From NCBI GenBank assembly GCA_024691305.1, contig JAILNS010000032.1, positions 1 through 64,000 on the forward strand: 64,000 nt of DNA, in the 5' to 3' direction. The translations under genes and the position numbers were made by a program. Position 1 is the first letter of the stretch, and each line of letters begins with the position of its first letter. This document shows, one piece after another, positions 1 to 9,917 of this stretch. A model generated the notes under the pieces. That model was given only the letters and a program-made list of their open reading frames with translations. It was not told the origin of the DNA and did not search any database. This DNA comes from Lachnospiraceae bacterium. Lineage in GTDB: Bacteria > Bacillota > Clostridia > Lachnospirales > Lachnospiraceae.

Positions 1-165
1 ACTCATGGTCTTGCGGTCATGATGATGTTTGACAGTTACAGATTATCCAAGGAAGAAGCAGTGCAGATGATGTATGATGTCGGCCTTAAGATGCTAAAGA
101 ATATTGGGATCGCCCCGCCTGAAAAGCCTAAGGAGATCACCTGCCCGCCCGGTGAAAAGGCGTGA
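1..165 (+). CDS. 3' end of a truncated CDS, product not identifiable (…MMMFDSYRLSKEEAVQMMYDVGLKMLKNIGIAPPEKPKEITCPPGEKA*)
   Basis: Open frame 1 from the window edge to TGA at 163-165. Confidence 0.6.
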   Translation, partial: THGLAVMMMFDSYRLSKEEAVQMMYDVGLKMLKNIGIAPPEKPKEITCPPGEKA

Positions 166-190
166 CCGAAGCCACGCCTTAACATTCTTT
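157..190 (+). terminator. Probable intrinsic terminator overlapping the stop codon of the truncated CDS
   Basis: AAGGCGTG (157-164) pairs with CACGCCTT (173-180), followed by a T-rich stretch. Confidence 0.5.
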
Positions 191-270
191 TAATTCTAAC
201 AGTATTTACTGTCTTATGACGCCCCGCCTTGCCGGGGGTTATTTATATTGCTCTCATAAATATGCTTGTT

Positions 271-1209
271 TTATAACGAGGCATCGGGTCCGTGCTCTTT
301 GACGGCATGTTCACGTTTGTATTTTAAAGAGTCGGCGGTCTTTTTATCTATAAATTTCTGGGTTTTAACTATATATAAGGATCCGTCCTCAGCCTTTCTC
401 AGTCTTATCTTGCTTTTCATGAGTCCGTGAACCGGACATTCGGATACTCCCAGAAAATGGCGGTTATTAGTAGTAAACCATTTAACATACTTTTTGGTGT
501 TTTCTCCACATAGATAACATTTGGATGACATTACCTCCTTATCGCTAAGGGCGCGTTCACGGCTTTCAAAGGGGCGGGAAATATATTTGTAATGATCATC
601 GAATACTGTATGTATCTCATGCTCTTTATCTTTTGGAAGATGAAAAACGTCATAAGAGCAGTGGCTTAGAACGTCTCTGGGAATCCGCTCAAGGATAAGA
701 GCAGTATAATAAGCGTCCGAAAAAGCTCTGTGAAAGGGAATGTCCTTCTCTATCCCCAAATGATCTATGGCAAACTCGAGGTTTCTTCTTTCTTTGAAAT
801 CAAAAGCTATACTGAAAAGCTTTTGAACATCCAGGAAGGCGATCGGTCCGTTGGCGAGCGGTTTGATGTCAAAATGACGCATGTTCCGCTGAAGTTCGGT
901 GAGATCCAAAGGCCCCCAGGTACAGAAGAAAGGTTCGTCTCCACACCAGTTTTTAAAGTCTTCATAAACTGCCGGGAAAGGATCACCGCTTTGAAGCTGT
1001 TGCATCTGCAGGTGTATCAGATTACCCGTGATGGAATGCATGGTCGTATAAACCTGCGGCTTCACAAGTCTTGAGAATTCACTTATCATGTTGCGGTCGC
1101 TGCCAAGTTTTAATGCACCTATTTCAACTATCTCAAAAGGCATGGCAGGATCGGAGTCTTCAGGCTTGCTTGCCTGATTCCATTCAAGGTCAAGTACAAT
1201 GTAATTCAT
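271..1209 (-). CDS. DEDDh 3'-5' exonuclease family protein (KapD/DnaQ-like)
   Basis: YIVLDLEWNQ…EIVEIGALKL exonuclease motif I; start trimmed to the MNYIVLDLEW Met. Confidence 0.8.
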   Translation of the reverse strand: MNYIVLDLEWNQASKPEDSDPAMPFEIVEIGALKLGSDRNMISEFSRLVKPQVYTTMHSITGNLIHLQMQQLQSGDPFPAVYEDFKNWCGDEPFFCTWGPLDLTELQRNMRHFDIKPLANGPIAFLDVQKLFSIAFDFKERRNLEFAIDHLGIEKDIPFHRAFSDAYYTALILERIPRDVLSHCSYDVFHLPKDKEHEIHTVFDDHYKYISRPFESRERALSDKEVMSSKCYLCGENTKKYVKWFTTNNRHFLGVSECPVHGLMKSKIRLRKAEDGSLYIVKTQKFIDKKTADSLKYKREHAVKEHGPDASL

Positions 1210-1254
1210 ATGACAATTATACGCTAAAACAGACATATATGGTAATATATATCT

Positions 1255-1899
1255 ATGCGTTTAAGAAATATTACAGGTTCAAGAGAGATAATAGCAGACA
1301 GTAAATGGTGCAGGGAAACGCCTAAAGATATGGCGGGTAAGTGGCGTGAGCATTTTGGAAACGATCATCCGCTGTATGTGGAGATCGGAATGGGAAAAGG
1401 CAGATTTCTTATGGATAATGCCGCATCTTACCCGGATATCGATTATGTCGGGATAGAAAAATATTCCAGTGTCTTATTAAGGGGCATACAGAAACTGGAG
1501 GAAGAACCGCTTCCAAATGTTTCCCTGATCCGTATGGAGGCCGAGTATATAACAGATGTCTTTGCAAAAGGAGAAGTGGACAGGATTTATTTAAACTTCT
1601 CGGATCCCTGGCCTAAGGACCGTCATGCCAAAAGAAGACTGCCTTCAAGGGAATTCCTGGCCCGATATTCCGAAATTCTCGTTCCCGGAGGGACGGTCGA
1701 GTTTAAAACGGATAACCGGCCGCTGTTTGATTTTGCGATAGAAGAAGTTGAGGCTGCAGGTTGGGATATGGAGATATGTACCTATGATCTTCATGCAGAT
1801 GAAGAACTCATGCGTAACAATATAATGACCGAATATGAAGAAAAGTTTTCGTCTATCGGAAATCCCATATGCAAATACGTGATCAAAAGGCCGGACTGA
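1255..1899 (+). CDS. trmB: tRNA (guanine-N7-)-methyltransferase
   Basis: YVEIGMGKGRFL SAM motif and NFSDPWPKDRHAKRRL signature. Confidence 0.95.
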   Translation: MRLRNITGSREIIADSKWCRETPKDMAGKWREHFGNDHPLYVEIGMGKGRFLMDNAASYPDIDYVGIEKYSSVLLRGIQKLEEEPLPNVSLIRMEAEYITDVFAKGEVDRIYLNFSDPWPKDRHAKRRLPSREFLARYSEILVPGGTVEFKTDNRPLFDFAIEEVEAAGWDMEICTYDLHADEELMRNNIMTEYEEKFSSIGNPICKYVIKRPD

Positions 1900-1903
1900 G
1901 ATT

Positions 1904-2404
1904 ATGAACATAGTTCTTCATCAACCTGAAATGCCGGCAAATACCGGGAATATAGGCAGAACCTGTCTTGCCACGAATACGCCGCTTCATCTGATAGAGC
2001 CGCTCGGTTTCCAGTTAAACGACAAGGCACTCAAACGAGCGGGACTTGATTACTGGCATGAACTTGATGTAACCAAATACGACGACTATACTGATTTTTG
2101 TGCTAAACACCCGGGAGTAACGGTATGGAAGGCAACTACCAAGGCACATAAAACATATGCGGATGTGGTATACGGTCCTGACGATTATATAATGTTCGGA
2201 AAAGAATCCGCCGGAATTCCCGAGGAGATCCTTGTAGAAGATGAGGAACACTGTATCCGGATCCCCATGGCTCCGGATATCAGAAGCCTTAATCTGTCAA
2301 ATGCTGTTGCAATAGTGTTATATGAGGCTTTAAGACAGCAGGGATTTGCGGGACTTGAGGATTACGGCAAGCTTCACAGGCTTTCGTGGAAGAGCGATAC
2401 ATAG
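1904..2404 (+). CDS. trmL: tRNA (cytidine/uridine-2'-O-)-methyltransferase TrmL-like (SPOUT)
   Basis: MNIVLHQPEMPANTGNIGRTC and IPMAPDIRSLNLSNAVAIVLYEALRQ motifs. Confidence 0.93.
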   Translation: MNIVLHQPEMPANTGNIGRTCLATNTPLHLIEPLGFQLNDKALKRAGLDYWHELDVTKYDDYTDFCAKHPGVTVWKATTKAHKTYADVVYGPDDYIMFGKESAGIPEEILVEDEEHCIRIPMAPDIRSLNLSNAVAIVLYEALRQQGFAGLEDYGKLHRLSWKSDT

Positions 2405-2413
2405 ATTTTTAAA

Positions 2414-3913
2414 ATGATTAAAGACGGGACTCGCAGAAAAAAAACAATAAGGTTTCATATTTCAGCGGTCATATTAATGGCCTTTTTTTCGGTGTCCTTT
2501 TTTTTCGGGTCATATAATGAGGCTTATGCAGCCAAGTCAGGTGCCGCCGGGACACAGGAAGAAATGGATCAAAATGCGGAGGCACGAAAAGAACTGCCGA
2601 TAGAGACAAATGATATCCCCGGATGGCCTGCAGGTCCGGAGATCGGAGCCGAGGCTGCCATACTCATGGATGTAGATACGGGTACGATCCTTTATGCGAA
2701 GAATATCCACGAAGAATTGTATCCTGCAAGTACCACCAAACTTCTTACCTGTCTGTTAGCGGATGAAAAGGGTAATATGGCGGACATGGTGCCATTTAGC
2801 TATGAAGCGGTACATTCGGTACCTTTGGACGGATCCAGCATAGGTATGGATGCGGGACAGTCCATAACACTCGAAGAGTGTCTGTACGGGATAATGGTCG
2901 GCAGTGCCAATGAAGTGGCAAATGCAGTCGCCGAATATACTTCCGGTTCCATCGAGGAGTTCACTAAGCTCATGAATGAAAGAGCTGCCGAACTAGGCTG
3001 TACGAATTCCCATTTTACCAACACGAACGGTCTTCACGATGAGGATCATTATACTTCCGCCTACGATCTGGCACTCATTGCAAAAGAGTATTTCTCTAAC
3101 GATATGCTTGCCCGTATAGCGAACACTCCAAGGTATCACTTTGAACCTACCGATACCCAGCCGGACGATTTTTATCTGAAAAATAAGCATGCACTCATAA
3201 ACGGAGAGGTCGCTTATGAGGGTATCCGTGGCGGAAAAACCGGTTTTACGAGCGATGCAAGACAGACTCTCGTCACGTGTTGCGAGAGGGCGGGAATGCG
3301 CCTTATCTGTGTAATAATGATGGAGGAGACACCGAATCAGTTTTATGACACTGTAACTCTTTTTGATTACGGATACAGTAACTTTTCTCTTGTAAAAGTC
3401 AGTGATTACGAGACGGAATTTACAACGGAAGAGAAGAGTTTCTTTAAAACGGGATCCGATATATTCGGAAATTCCGCACCGTTCCTTTCCATGAATCCCG
3501 ACAGCAGGATAGTACTTCCAAATACCGTAAGTTTTGACGATCTGGATACGGAGGTATCGTTTGAAACAGGGGATGCGGTGGCACAGATCGGATATACCTT
3601 CCACGGAAGGGAACTTGGAACAGCACTTGTGGAAATAGTCGACAACAGCCAGCCCGGATATGAGTTTGAGCACGTTTCCGAAGAAGAGATAGAAGAAGGC
3701 AATTCCGGGATAGCGATAGAAAGAGAAGGTCAGACGGTATTCCTGAACGTGAAGCTTATAATACTTATCGTTTCGGGAACGGCAGTACTCATAGGTATCA
3801 TAATAGTCCTGATACGCCTCGGAAAAGAATACCATTTTTCCGGAAGAAGGGAAGGAAAGAGACGCAGGAAATTCCACAGACACGGAGGCAGAAATGGCGA
3901 TCTGTACCTATGA
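2414..3913 (+). CDS. D-alanyl-D-alanine carboxypeptidase (penicillin-binding protein 5 family, S11)
   Basis: N-terminal signal anchor, ASTTKLLTCLL (SxxK), SANEVANAVAE (SxN), GGKTGFT (KTG), C-terminal TM helix. Confidence 0.95.
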   Translation: MIKDGTRRKKTIRFHISAVILMAFFSVSFFFGSYNEAYAAKSGAAGTQEEMDQNAEARKELPIETNDIPGWPAGPEIGAEAAILMDVDTGTILYAKNIHEELYPASTTKLLTCLLADEKGNMADMVPFSYEAVHSVPLDGSSIGMDAGQSITLEECLYGIMVGSANEVANAVAEYTSGSIEEFTKLMNERAAELGCTNSHFTNTNGLHDEDHYTSAYDLALIAKEYFSNDMLARIANTPRYHFEPTDTQPDDFYLKNKHALINGEVAYEGIRGGKTGFTSDARQTLVTCCERAGMRLICVIMMEETPNQFYDTVTLFDYGYSNFSLVKVSDYETEFTTEEKSFFKTGSDIFGNSAPFLSMNPDSRIVLPNTVSFDDLDTEVSFETGDAVAQIGYTFHGRELGTALVEIVDNSQPGYEFEHVSEEEIEEGNSGIAIEREGQTVFLNVKLIILIVSGTAVLIGIIIVLIRLGKEYHFSGRREGKRRRKFHRHGGRNGDLYL

Positions 3914-5990
3914 TCCTTCCTACTGGCAGGATTTTGACAGTGGAAACAGTTTGGAATGGGTCCTTACCGCAGGAAACGGAGCTTATGCCGGGGGATCCTT
4001 GATCGGTGGGCGAAACAGGACTCATCAGGCATATCTTGTAGCTTCGTTAAAAGCTCCGACCAACAGATATGCGGTTCTTGACAACATCACCGAGCATGTG
4101 AGTATAGACGGTACAGACTATGATCTTGAGGCGATACAGCACAAGGGAAAGGTCTGTTCTAAAGGATATAAATATCTTAAAAAAGTAACATATGACGGAA
4201 CGATAAGGTTCGAATACGAACTGAATGCATCCGCAGAGCATGAGTGTGAGTCGGGTGTATGTGCAATGAGCTTAAAAAAGCATATTGCTCTTGTTAAGGG
4301 TGAAAATACCGTTACGATCGATTATGAGATCATAAATTTCTCTGCCGATGAGGCAAAGATCTGTCTTACTCCCAAATTTGATTTCAGAGAACACAATACG
4401 CTTAAGAAAGCCTCAGAGCTTAACTTTAGTTTTATTCTCAAGGATGACACGGTTTCGCTTATTCCTGATGAAAAAGATGATATACGGATAGATTTAAGCA
4501 TAAGCGAAGGCTGTTTTTGGGAACTTGAGGATAAGTATGATAAGGATATAGAGCTGCAGACCGAAGTTGACCTTGAGACCGAGGGGCTGTGCGATTCCTT
4601 CATGCCATACAATATACTTATAGAGGCAGGTCCCGGAGAGTCAAAACATATATCCGTCGTATGCAGCGTGGTAAGCGGTGATAGCGGCCGTTTCGTGGCA
4701 GCAGGCACTGCCCGTAAGCTCATAAACGGGGTAAAAGAGTATTATAAAGATCTTGAGGATCGCGCAGAGACGGCCATGAACGGGACTTTCATAGATCCTT
4801 CGCATAAAGAACTCTTCGACAGGCTTGTTCTGGCGGCCGATCATTTTATCTGTGAGCGCAGATCGACAGGCCTAAAAACCGTACTGGCAGGACTTCCCTG
4901 GTTTACGGACTGGGGCAGGGATACCATGATCGCATTTACCGGGCTCACTCTTTGTACCGTCCGGTTTGATGATGCAAGGGAGATTCTTAAGTCTTTTGCA
5001 TTATATGAAAAAAACGGACTCATACCCAATATGTTTCCCGATGATGGCAAAGAACCGTTATATAACACTGCCGACGCATCATTATGGTTTTTTATAGCGG
5101 TATATAACTGTTTAAGATATGATCCTGACAGCAGGGACTTCATCAGGACCGAAATATATCCGACCCTTCTGCATATCATAACAGCATATGAAAAGGGCAC
5201 GGATAACAGCATTTATATGGAAGAGTCCGGACTCATACATGCGGGCAGCGGACTTGATCAGGTTACATGGATGGATGTGAGGGTCGGAGATCTGGTTGTA
5301 ACCCCAAGACACGGATGTCCCGTAGAGATCAATGCTCTTTGGTATAATGCGCTTAGGATAGCCGTATCCTTGGCGGATATGTTTGGGGATCCGGATACGG
5401 CTAAGCACTGTAATAGTCTTTCGAAGCGTGTTTTGGAAGTATTTGAAAAAACATATTTTAATCCCGAAACAGGATGTTTGTATGATGTTGTAAGCGGATA
5501 TACCAAAGACGGATATACGGACAGGGATCCTTCGATAAGGCCCAATCAGGTATATGCGGTCTCTCTTCCTTTTTCTCCTTTAAGCGAGGAGGCAGCGCTT
5601 TCCGTAGTCAATGTTGTGGAAGAGAGGTTATATGTTGGGGTAGCTATAAGGTCACTTGAACCTTCGCATCCGGACTATCACCCCGAATACAGGGGAGCAC
5701 TAAAAAAAAGGGATATGAGTTATCATCAGGGTACCGCCTGGGGATTTCTTCTCGGTGCCTATATAGAAGCATATTATAAAGTTCATAGCCGGGAAAAAGA
5801 CATAAAAGAGCGCCTGGATAAACTGTTTGAGCCGGTAAGGAAGCATTTGACAGATGAAAACTGTATATGTGGGATCTGTGAGATATTTGAAGGAGCCCCG
5901 CCACATTTAGGGCGGGGCTGCTATACTCAGGCCTGGTCTGTAGGCGAGATATTAAGGGTTTTGTGTGAATATCTTATTGGAAACGAGTAG
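3894..5990 (+). CDS. Glycogen debranching enzyme / amylo-alpha-1,6-glucosidase
   Basis: GDE N-terminal domain plus LPWFTDWGRDTMIAFTGLTL and C-terminal (alpha/alpha)6 motifs; start overlaps the previous CDS by 20 nt. Confidence 0.92.
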   Translation: MAICTYDPSYWQDFDSGNSLEWVLTAGNGAYAGGSLIGGRNRTHQAYLVASLKAPTNRYAVLDNITEHVSIDGTDYDLEAIQHKGKVCSKGYKYLKKVTYDGTIRFEYELNASAEHECESGVCAMSLKKHIALVKGENTVTIDYEIINFSADEAKICLTPKFDFREHNTLKKASELNFSFILKDDTVSLIPDEKDDIRIDLSISEGCFWELEDKYDKDIELQTEVDLETEGLCDSFMPYNILIEAGPGESKHISVVCSVVSGDSGRFVAAGTARKLINGVKEYYKDLEDRAETAMNGTFIDPSHKELFDRLVLAADHFICERRSTGLKTVLAGLPWFTDWGRDTMIAFTGLTLCTVRFDDAREILKSFALYEKNGLIPNMFPDDGKEPLYNTADASLWFFIAVYNCLRYDPDSRDFIRTEIYPTLLHIITAYEKGTDNSIYMEESGLIHAGSGLDQVTWMDVRVGDLVVTPRHGCPVEINALWYNALRIAVSLADMFGDPDTAKHCNSLSKRVLEVFEKTYFNPETGCLYDVVSGYTKDGYTDRDPSIRPNQVYAVSLPFSPLSEEAALSVVNVVEERLYVGVAIRSLEPSHPDYHPEYRGALKKRDMSYHQGTAWGFLLGAYIEAYYKVHSREKDIKERLDKLFEPVRKHLTDENCICGICEIFEGAPPHLGRGCYTQAWSVGEILRVLCEYLIGNE

Positions 5991-7143
5991 GTCCGTCACC
6001 TATGGATACTACATAGAATTCCGGAGTCAGATCGTATTTTTCCTTGTATGCTTTGGTAAGAGTTTCTTTGAAGGCCTCTACCGCATCGTCTTTTACTATA
6101 CTTACGGTGCAGCCTCCGAAGCCGCCGCCGGTTATCCTTGAACCGACCACTCCGTCACAGGACCATGCTGCATCTACCAAAACATCTATCTCGGGACATG
6201 ATACCTCATAATCATCCCTTAATGAAACATGACTTGCGTTCATCAGTTTACCGAAACTGTCAAGATCACCGTCTCTAAGAGCTTGTACGGCTTTGATCGT
6301 GCGCTGGTTTTCATATACTGCATGATGCGCTCTTAAAGCTCTGGTCGGATCTTTTATTGCGGATCTGTATTTTTCAAAATCTTCTTCCGAAAGATCGCCG
6401 AGTGACGTGATGTTTGTAACTGTCTGTAATTCTTCGAGGGCCTTTTCACAGGATGACCGTCTCTCATTATATGCCGAATCAACTAATGAATGCTTAACTT
6501 TACTGTTTGTAACGACTATCTTATATCCGTTTAAAACGATGGGGGCATAGTCGTAATTTAATGTGTTACAGTCAAGGAAGATCGCATTATCTTTTTTGCC
6601 CATTGCGGAAGCAAACTGATCCATGATACCGCAGTTCATTCCGTTATAGTTGTTCTCGCTGTACTGGCCGATCGTCGCAAGGTCCACATTGGTCACTTCG
6701 TCGAGCTTAAAAAGGTCGCGGAGCATGAAACCTGTAAGTACCTCTAAAGAAGCTGACGAGGAAAGCCCGCTTCCTGCGGGGATATCTCCGGTTATGACCA
6801 TGTCAAAGCCGGTATCTATTTTGAGTCCGCGTCCGATAAATGCCCAGACAACACCCTTGGGATAGTTGGTCCATCCGGCTTCTTCGGAAGGATTAAGGTC
6901 ATCCAGGGAGGTTTCATATACTCCTTTGAGCGACTGGTTGATAGAGAAAAAGCGGATCACTCTGTCATCGCGTTTTCTTGCGGCTGCGTAGGTTCCGATA
7001 GTGAGTGCACAGGGAAAAACATGTCCACCGTTATAATCCGTATGCTCTCCTATCAGATTTACGCGTCCCGGAGCAAAGTAGGTACGGATATCGCCTTCTG
7101 CTCCGAATAATTCTATGAATTTGTCATATACACTTTTTTGCAT
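5974..7143 (-). CDS. galK: Galactokinase
   Basis: GRVNLIGEHTDYNGGHVFPCAL, PAGSGLSSSASLE and GGGFGGCT motifs. Confidence 0.97.
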   Translation of the reverse strand: MQKSVYDKFIELFGAEGDIRTYFAPGRVNLIGEHTDYNGGHVFPCALTIGTYAAARKRDDRVIRFFSINQSLKGVYETSLDDLNPSEEAGWTNYPKGVVWAFIGRGLKIDTGFDMVITGDIPAGSGLSSSASLEVLTGFMLRDLFKLDEVTNVDLATIGQYSENNYNGMNCGIMDQFASAMGKKDNAIFLDCNTLNYDYAPIVLNGYKIVVTNSKVKHSLVDSAYNERRSSCEKALEELQTVTNITSLGDLSEEDFEKYRSAIKDPTRALRAHHAVYENQRTIKAVQALRDGDLDSFGKLMNASHVSLRDDYEVSCPEIDVLVDAAWSCDGVVGSRITGGGFGGCTVSIVKDDAVEAFKETLTKAYKEKYDLTPEFYVVSIGDGPTRFQ

Positions 7144-7186
7144 TCTGTTACCCCTCTGTGAGTCAATATTCTGTATAATAAAATAT

Positions 7187-7321
7187 GGGTGTGCCGGATA
7201 TCATTCTTAGCAGGCACGCTTGCGCTGCACACGCCTCGCAGCGGATGCCGGGCTCGAAAATACCTCGCCGGGCACCGGCGGGCGTGAAAGCACCTGCTTA
7301 AGAATATTATCCGGCACACCC
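7187..7321. repeat. Structured palindromic intergenic element, copy 1
   Basis: Perfect 14-bp terminal inverted repeat GGGTGTGCCGGATA (7187-7200)/TATCCGGCACACCC (7308-7321), continuing imperfectly to GCAGG/CCTGC. The ~90-nt core is shared with 36979-37106. Confidence 0.85.
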
Positions 7322-7365
7322 TACCGCTCACAGTATACATTATCACAGAGGGAACTGTAAATCAT

Positions 7366-8013
7366 ATGAGAATAACAAAAAAGGATATAGAAACAAGGCT
7401 TCCGAAGATACTTGAGAGGCTGGATGAAAAATACGGCACAGAGTATGTCTGCTATCTGACGCATGAAAATGCATGGCAGCTTCTTATAGCCACGATATTG
7501 TCAGCTCAGTGCACGGATGCGAGGGTAAATATCGTAACAAAGGATCTGTATGTGAAATATCCTACGGTACAGGCTTTTGCACAAGCTAATCTTAAGGAAC
7601 TTGAACAGGATATCCATTCCACCGGGTTTTATCACAACAAGGCCAAAAATATCATCGCATGCTGTAAAAAACTCATGGAAGACTACGGCGGAGAGGTCCC
7701 ATCTGATCTAGATGAACTCACTAAACTACCAGGAGTCGGGCGAAAGACCGCAAATGTTATCAGGGGGAATATATACAATATACCAAGCATAGTTGTGGAT
7801 ACACATGTAAAAAGGATATCCCGTAAACTCGGTCTTACGAACAACGAGGACCCGGTTAAGATAGAGTATGATCTTATGAAGATACTGCCTAAGGATCACT
7901 GGATAACATGGAATATTCATATAATCACTCTGGGACGTACGATATGCAAGGCTCCTACGCCTAAATGCGATGAATGTTTTTTGCGGGACATCTGTCCTTC
8001 GTGTTATAATTAA
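7366..8013 (+). CDS. nth: Endonuclease III
   Basis: HhH motif LPGVGRKTANVI, VDTHVKRISRKLGL, C-terminal 4Fe-4S cysteines CkaPTPKCDECFLRDIC. Confidence 0.97.
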   Translation: MRITKKDIETRLPKILERLDEKYGTEYVCYLTHENAWQLLIATILSAQCTDARVNIVTKDLYVKYPTVQAFAQANLKELEQDIHSTGFYHNKAKNIIACCKKLMEDYGGEVPSDLDELTKLPGVGRKTANVIRGNIYNIPSIVVDTHVKRISRKLGLTNNEDPVKIEYDLMKILPKDHWITWNIHIITLGRTICKAPTPKCDECFLRDICPSCYN

Positions 8014-8019
8014 ATTTGT

Positions 8020-9831
8020 ATGGACGTTGTTATAGATCTTCGTTTACTAATCGTTATAGTGGCGCTTTTTTTGGGAATGGTCGCGCTTGTGGTCTGGCTC
8101 ATTATCCGAAACAGACTGAATATGCCTGACTATAGGAAACTTGTGGCCACAACGAAGGAACTCGAAGAAAGCCGTAAAGAACTTGAGAATGCGAGGAATG
8201 CGGCTGAAGAAGCGACCAAGACCGTACATGAACTCATGAATACCGCTTCATGGACTCTTCATATGGACAAAGACGGTCAGATGACCGGCGTTGAGAGCAG
8301 CGCAGAGTTCAGGTATCTTTTAAACGGAAATACCGATATGGATATTCCGGATTATCAATTATGGCTTAATTCTCTTCATCCCGATTATAAGGATCGTATC
8401 ACTGCCAAAATAGATAAAGCGGCTCATGGAAAAGGCATTTATGATGAGGTCTTTTTGTTGCATGACAGAACCGGTACATACAGATGGTACCGTGGAACCG
8501 GAGAACTGGTTCCCGAGGGTGACGGAACGGCATTTCGGGGCATTATACAGGATGTAAACGAAGAAAAGCAAAAAGAAATACTTAATGCCGAGAGGCTTGC
8601 CGCACTCGAAGACCTTGAGAAATCACAGGAAGCACTTAAGGAAGCCCTTGAAGAAGCGCAGCACGCCAATAAGGCCAAGAGTGAGTTCTTAAGTAATATG
8701 TCTCATGATATCCGTACTCCCATGAATGCGGTCATCGGTTTTACTGAACTTGCAATAGAAAACCGCGAGGATCCCGAAGCCGTCAAAGGCTATCTTGAGA
8801 AGATACAGACTTCCGGAAATCATCTGCTGATGCTCATAAACGATATTCTTGACATGAGCAAGATAGAGAGCGGACGCATAAATATAGAATACGCCCGTTG
8901 TGATCTTAAAGAACTTATTGCCTCCCTGGAGAAGATAGTAGACGGAGATGCAAGAAGCCGCAAGGTGAACTTTAAATGTGAGCTTGAGAATATGGCTGAA
9001 AGCGTGGTCTTATGTGACAGGCTAAGGGTAAATCAGATACTTTTAAACTGCATAGGAAACTCGGTTAAATTCACCCCGGAAGGCGGATATGTTGAGTTAA
9101 GGGTTCAGAAACTAAACGGAGAAGATCCCGACCATGCGGATTTTTCTTTTATCATCGCAGATACCGGTATAGGTATGAGTAAAGAATTCCTTGAGAAACT
9201 GTTTGAGCCGTTCGAACGAGAAAGGACTTCTACAATAAGCAGGATCCAGGGCACCGGACTCGGAATGGCCATAACCAGGAATCTGGTCGAGATGATGGGC
9301 GGAACTATTGATGTGGAGAGCCGTGAAGGCGAAGGGACCACATATACGATCACCTTGAATTTTGAACTTGTGCATGAGAGATGTGAGCAGACCGGTAATC
9401 AGGCACAGGATGATATCACGATAGAGGAGATGGCTGCCGGGGTTAAGGGCCTGCATGTATTACTTGTAGACGACAATGGCACAAACAGGCTTGTGGCAAA
9501 AGGCGTATTCAGATCCAGGGGAATAAGTGCCGATGAAGCAACAAACGGAGCCCAGGCGGTTGAGATAATCAAAAATGCGGCCTTCGGTGAATATGATGTA
9601 ATTCTTATGGATGTTCAGATGCCTGTTATGGACGGACTTACCGCCGCAGACAATATCAGGGCATTGGAAGATCCTGAACTTGCGCAGATCCCGATCCTTG
9701 CAATGACCGCAAATGCATTCGCCGAAGACCGGGATGAGTGCCTTGCTCACGGGATGAATGATTATATAGCCAAACCCTACAAACCGGATGAACTTATTCG
9801 GAAATTGTATTTTTGCGTGAAAAACAATTGA
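8020..9831 (+). CDS. Hybrid sensor histidine kinase / response regulator
   Basis: N-terminal TM, coiled coil, PAS-like region, FLSNMSHDIRTPMNAVIGF H-box, HATPase (DTGIGM, GTGLGMAI), C-terminal REC (VDDN, MDVQMPVMDG). Confidence 0.95.
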   Translation: MDVVIDLRLLIVIVALFLGMVALVVWLIIRNRLNMPDYRKLVATTKELEESRKELENARNAAEEATKTVHELMNTASWTLHMDKDGQMTGVESSAEFRYLLNGNTDMDIPDYQLWLNSLHPDYKDRITAKIDKAAHGKGIYDEVFLLHDRTGTYRWYRGTGELVPEGDGTAFRGIIQDVNEEKQKEILNAERLAALEDLEKSQEALKEALEEAQHANKAKSEFLSNMSHDIRTPMNAVIGFTELAIENREDPEAVKGYLEKIQTSGNHLLMLINDILDMSKIESGRINIEYARCDLKELIASLEKIVDGDARSRKVNFKCELENMAESVVLCDRLRVNQILLNCIGNSVKFTPEGGYVELRVQKLNGEDPDHADFSFIIADTGIGMSKEFLEKLFEPFERERTSTISRIQGTGLGMAITRNLVEMMGGTIDVESREGEGTTYTITLNFELVHERCEQTGNQAQDDITIEEMAAGVKGLHVLLVDDNGTNRLVAKGVFRSRGISADEATNGAQAVEIIKNAAFGEYDVILMDVQMPVMDGLTAADNIRALEDPELAQIPILAMTANAFAEDRDECLAHGMNDYIAKPYKPDELIRKLYFCVKNN

Positions 9832-9856
9832 TTATGCGTCATTCAGGATGTATAAT
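9828..9856 (+). promoter_or_regulatory. Predicted sigma-A promoter for the ECF-coaX operon
   Basis: TTGATT (9828-9833), 17-nt spacer, TATAAT (9851-9856). Confidence 0.65.
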
Positions 9857-9917
9857 TCCAACGACATAAATAAATTTGCACTATACCCGGTTAAGGGACA
9901 GTAGCAGGAGGAGAAAA

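Noticed and set aside
199-237. Small palindromes ACAGTATTTACTGT and CCCCG…CGGGG after the truncated first CDS
   Set aside because: Short, at the window edge, and redundant with the better terminator at 157-190.
2993-3883. 296-aa minus-strand ORF opposite the D,D-carboxypeptidase
   Set aside because: Antisense to a clear S11 CDS, Cys/Tyr/Phe-rich composition typical of spurious reverse-frame ORFs, no recognisable domain.
5974-5990. Overlapping 3' ends of debranching enzyme and galK as a regulatory antisense device
   Set aside because: A 17-bp convergent overlap is common in compact genomes; nothing specific supports a function.
7152-7345. Extra flanking inverted repeat CCCTCTGTGA (7152-7161)/TCACAGAGGG (7336-7345) as part of the palindromic element
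   Set aside because: Each arm coincides with the ribosome-binding region of the divergent genes galK and nth, so symmetry is probably due to two RBS sequences; copy 2 has no equivalent.
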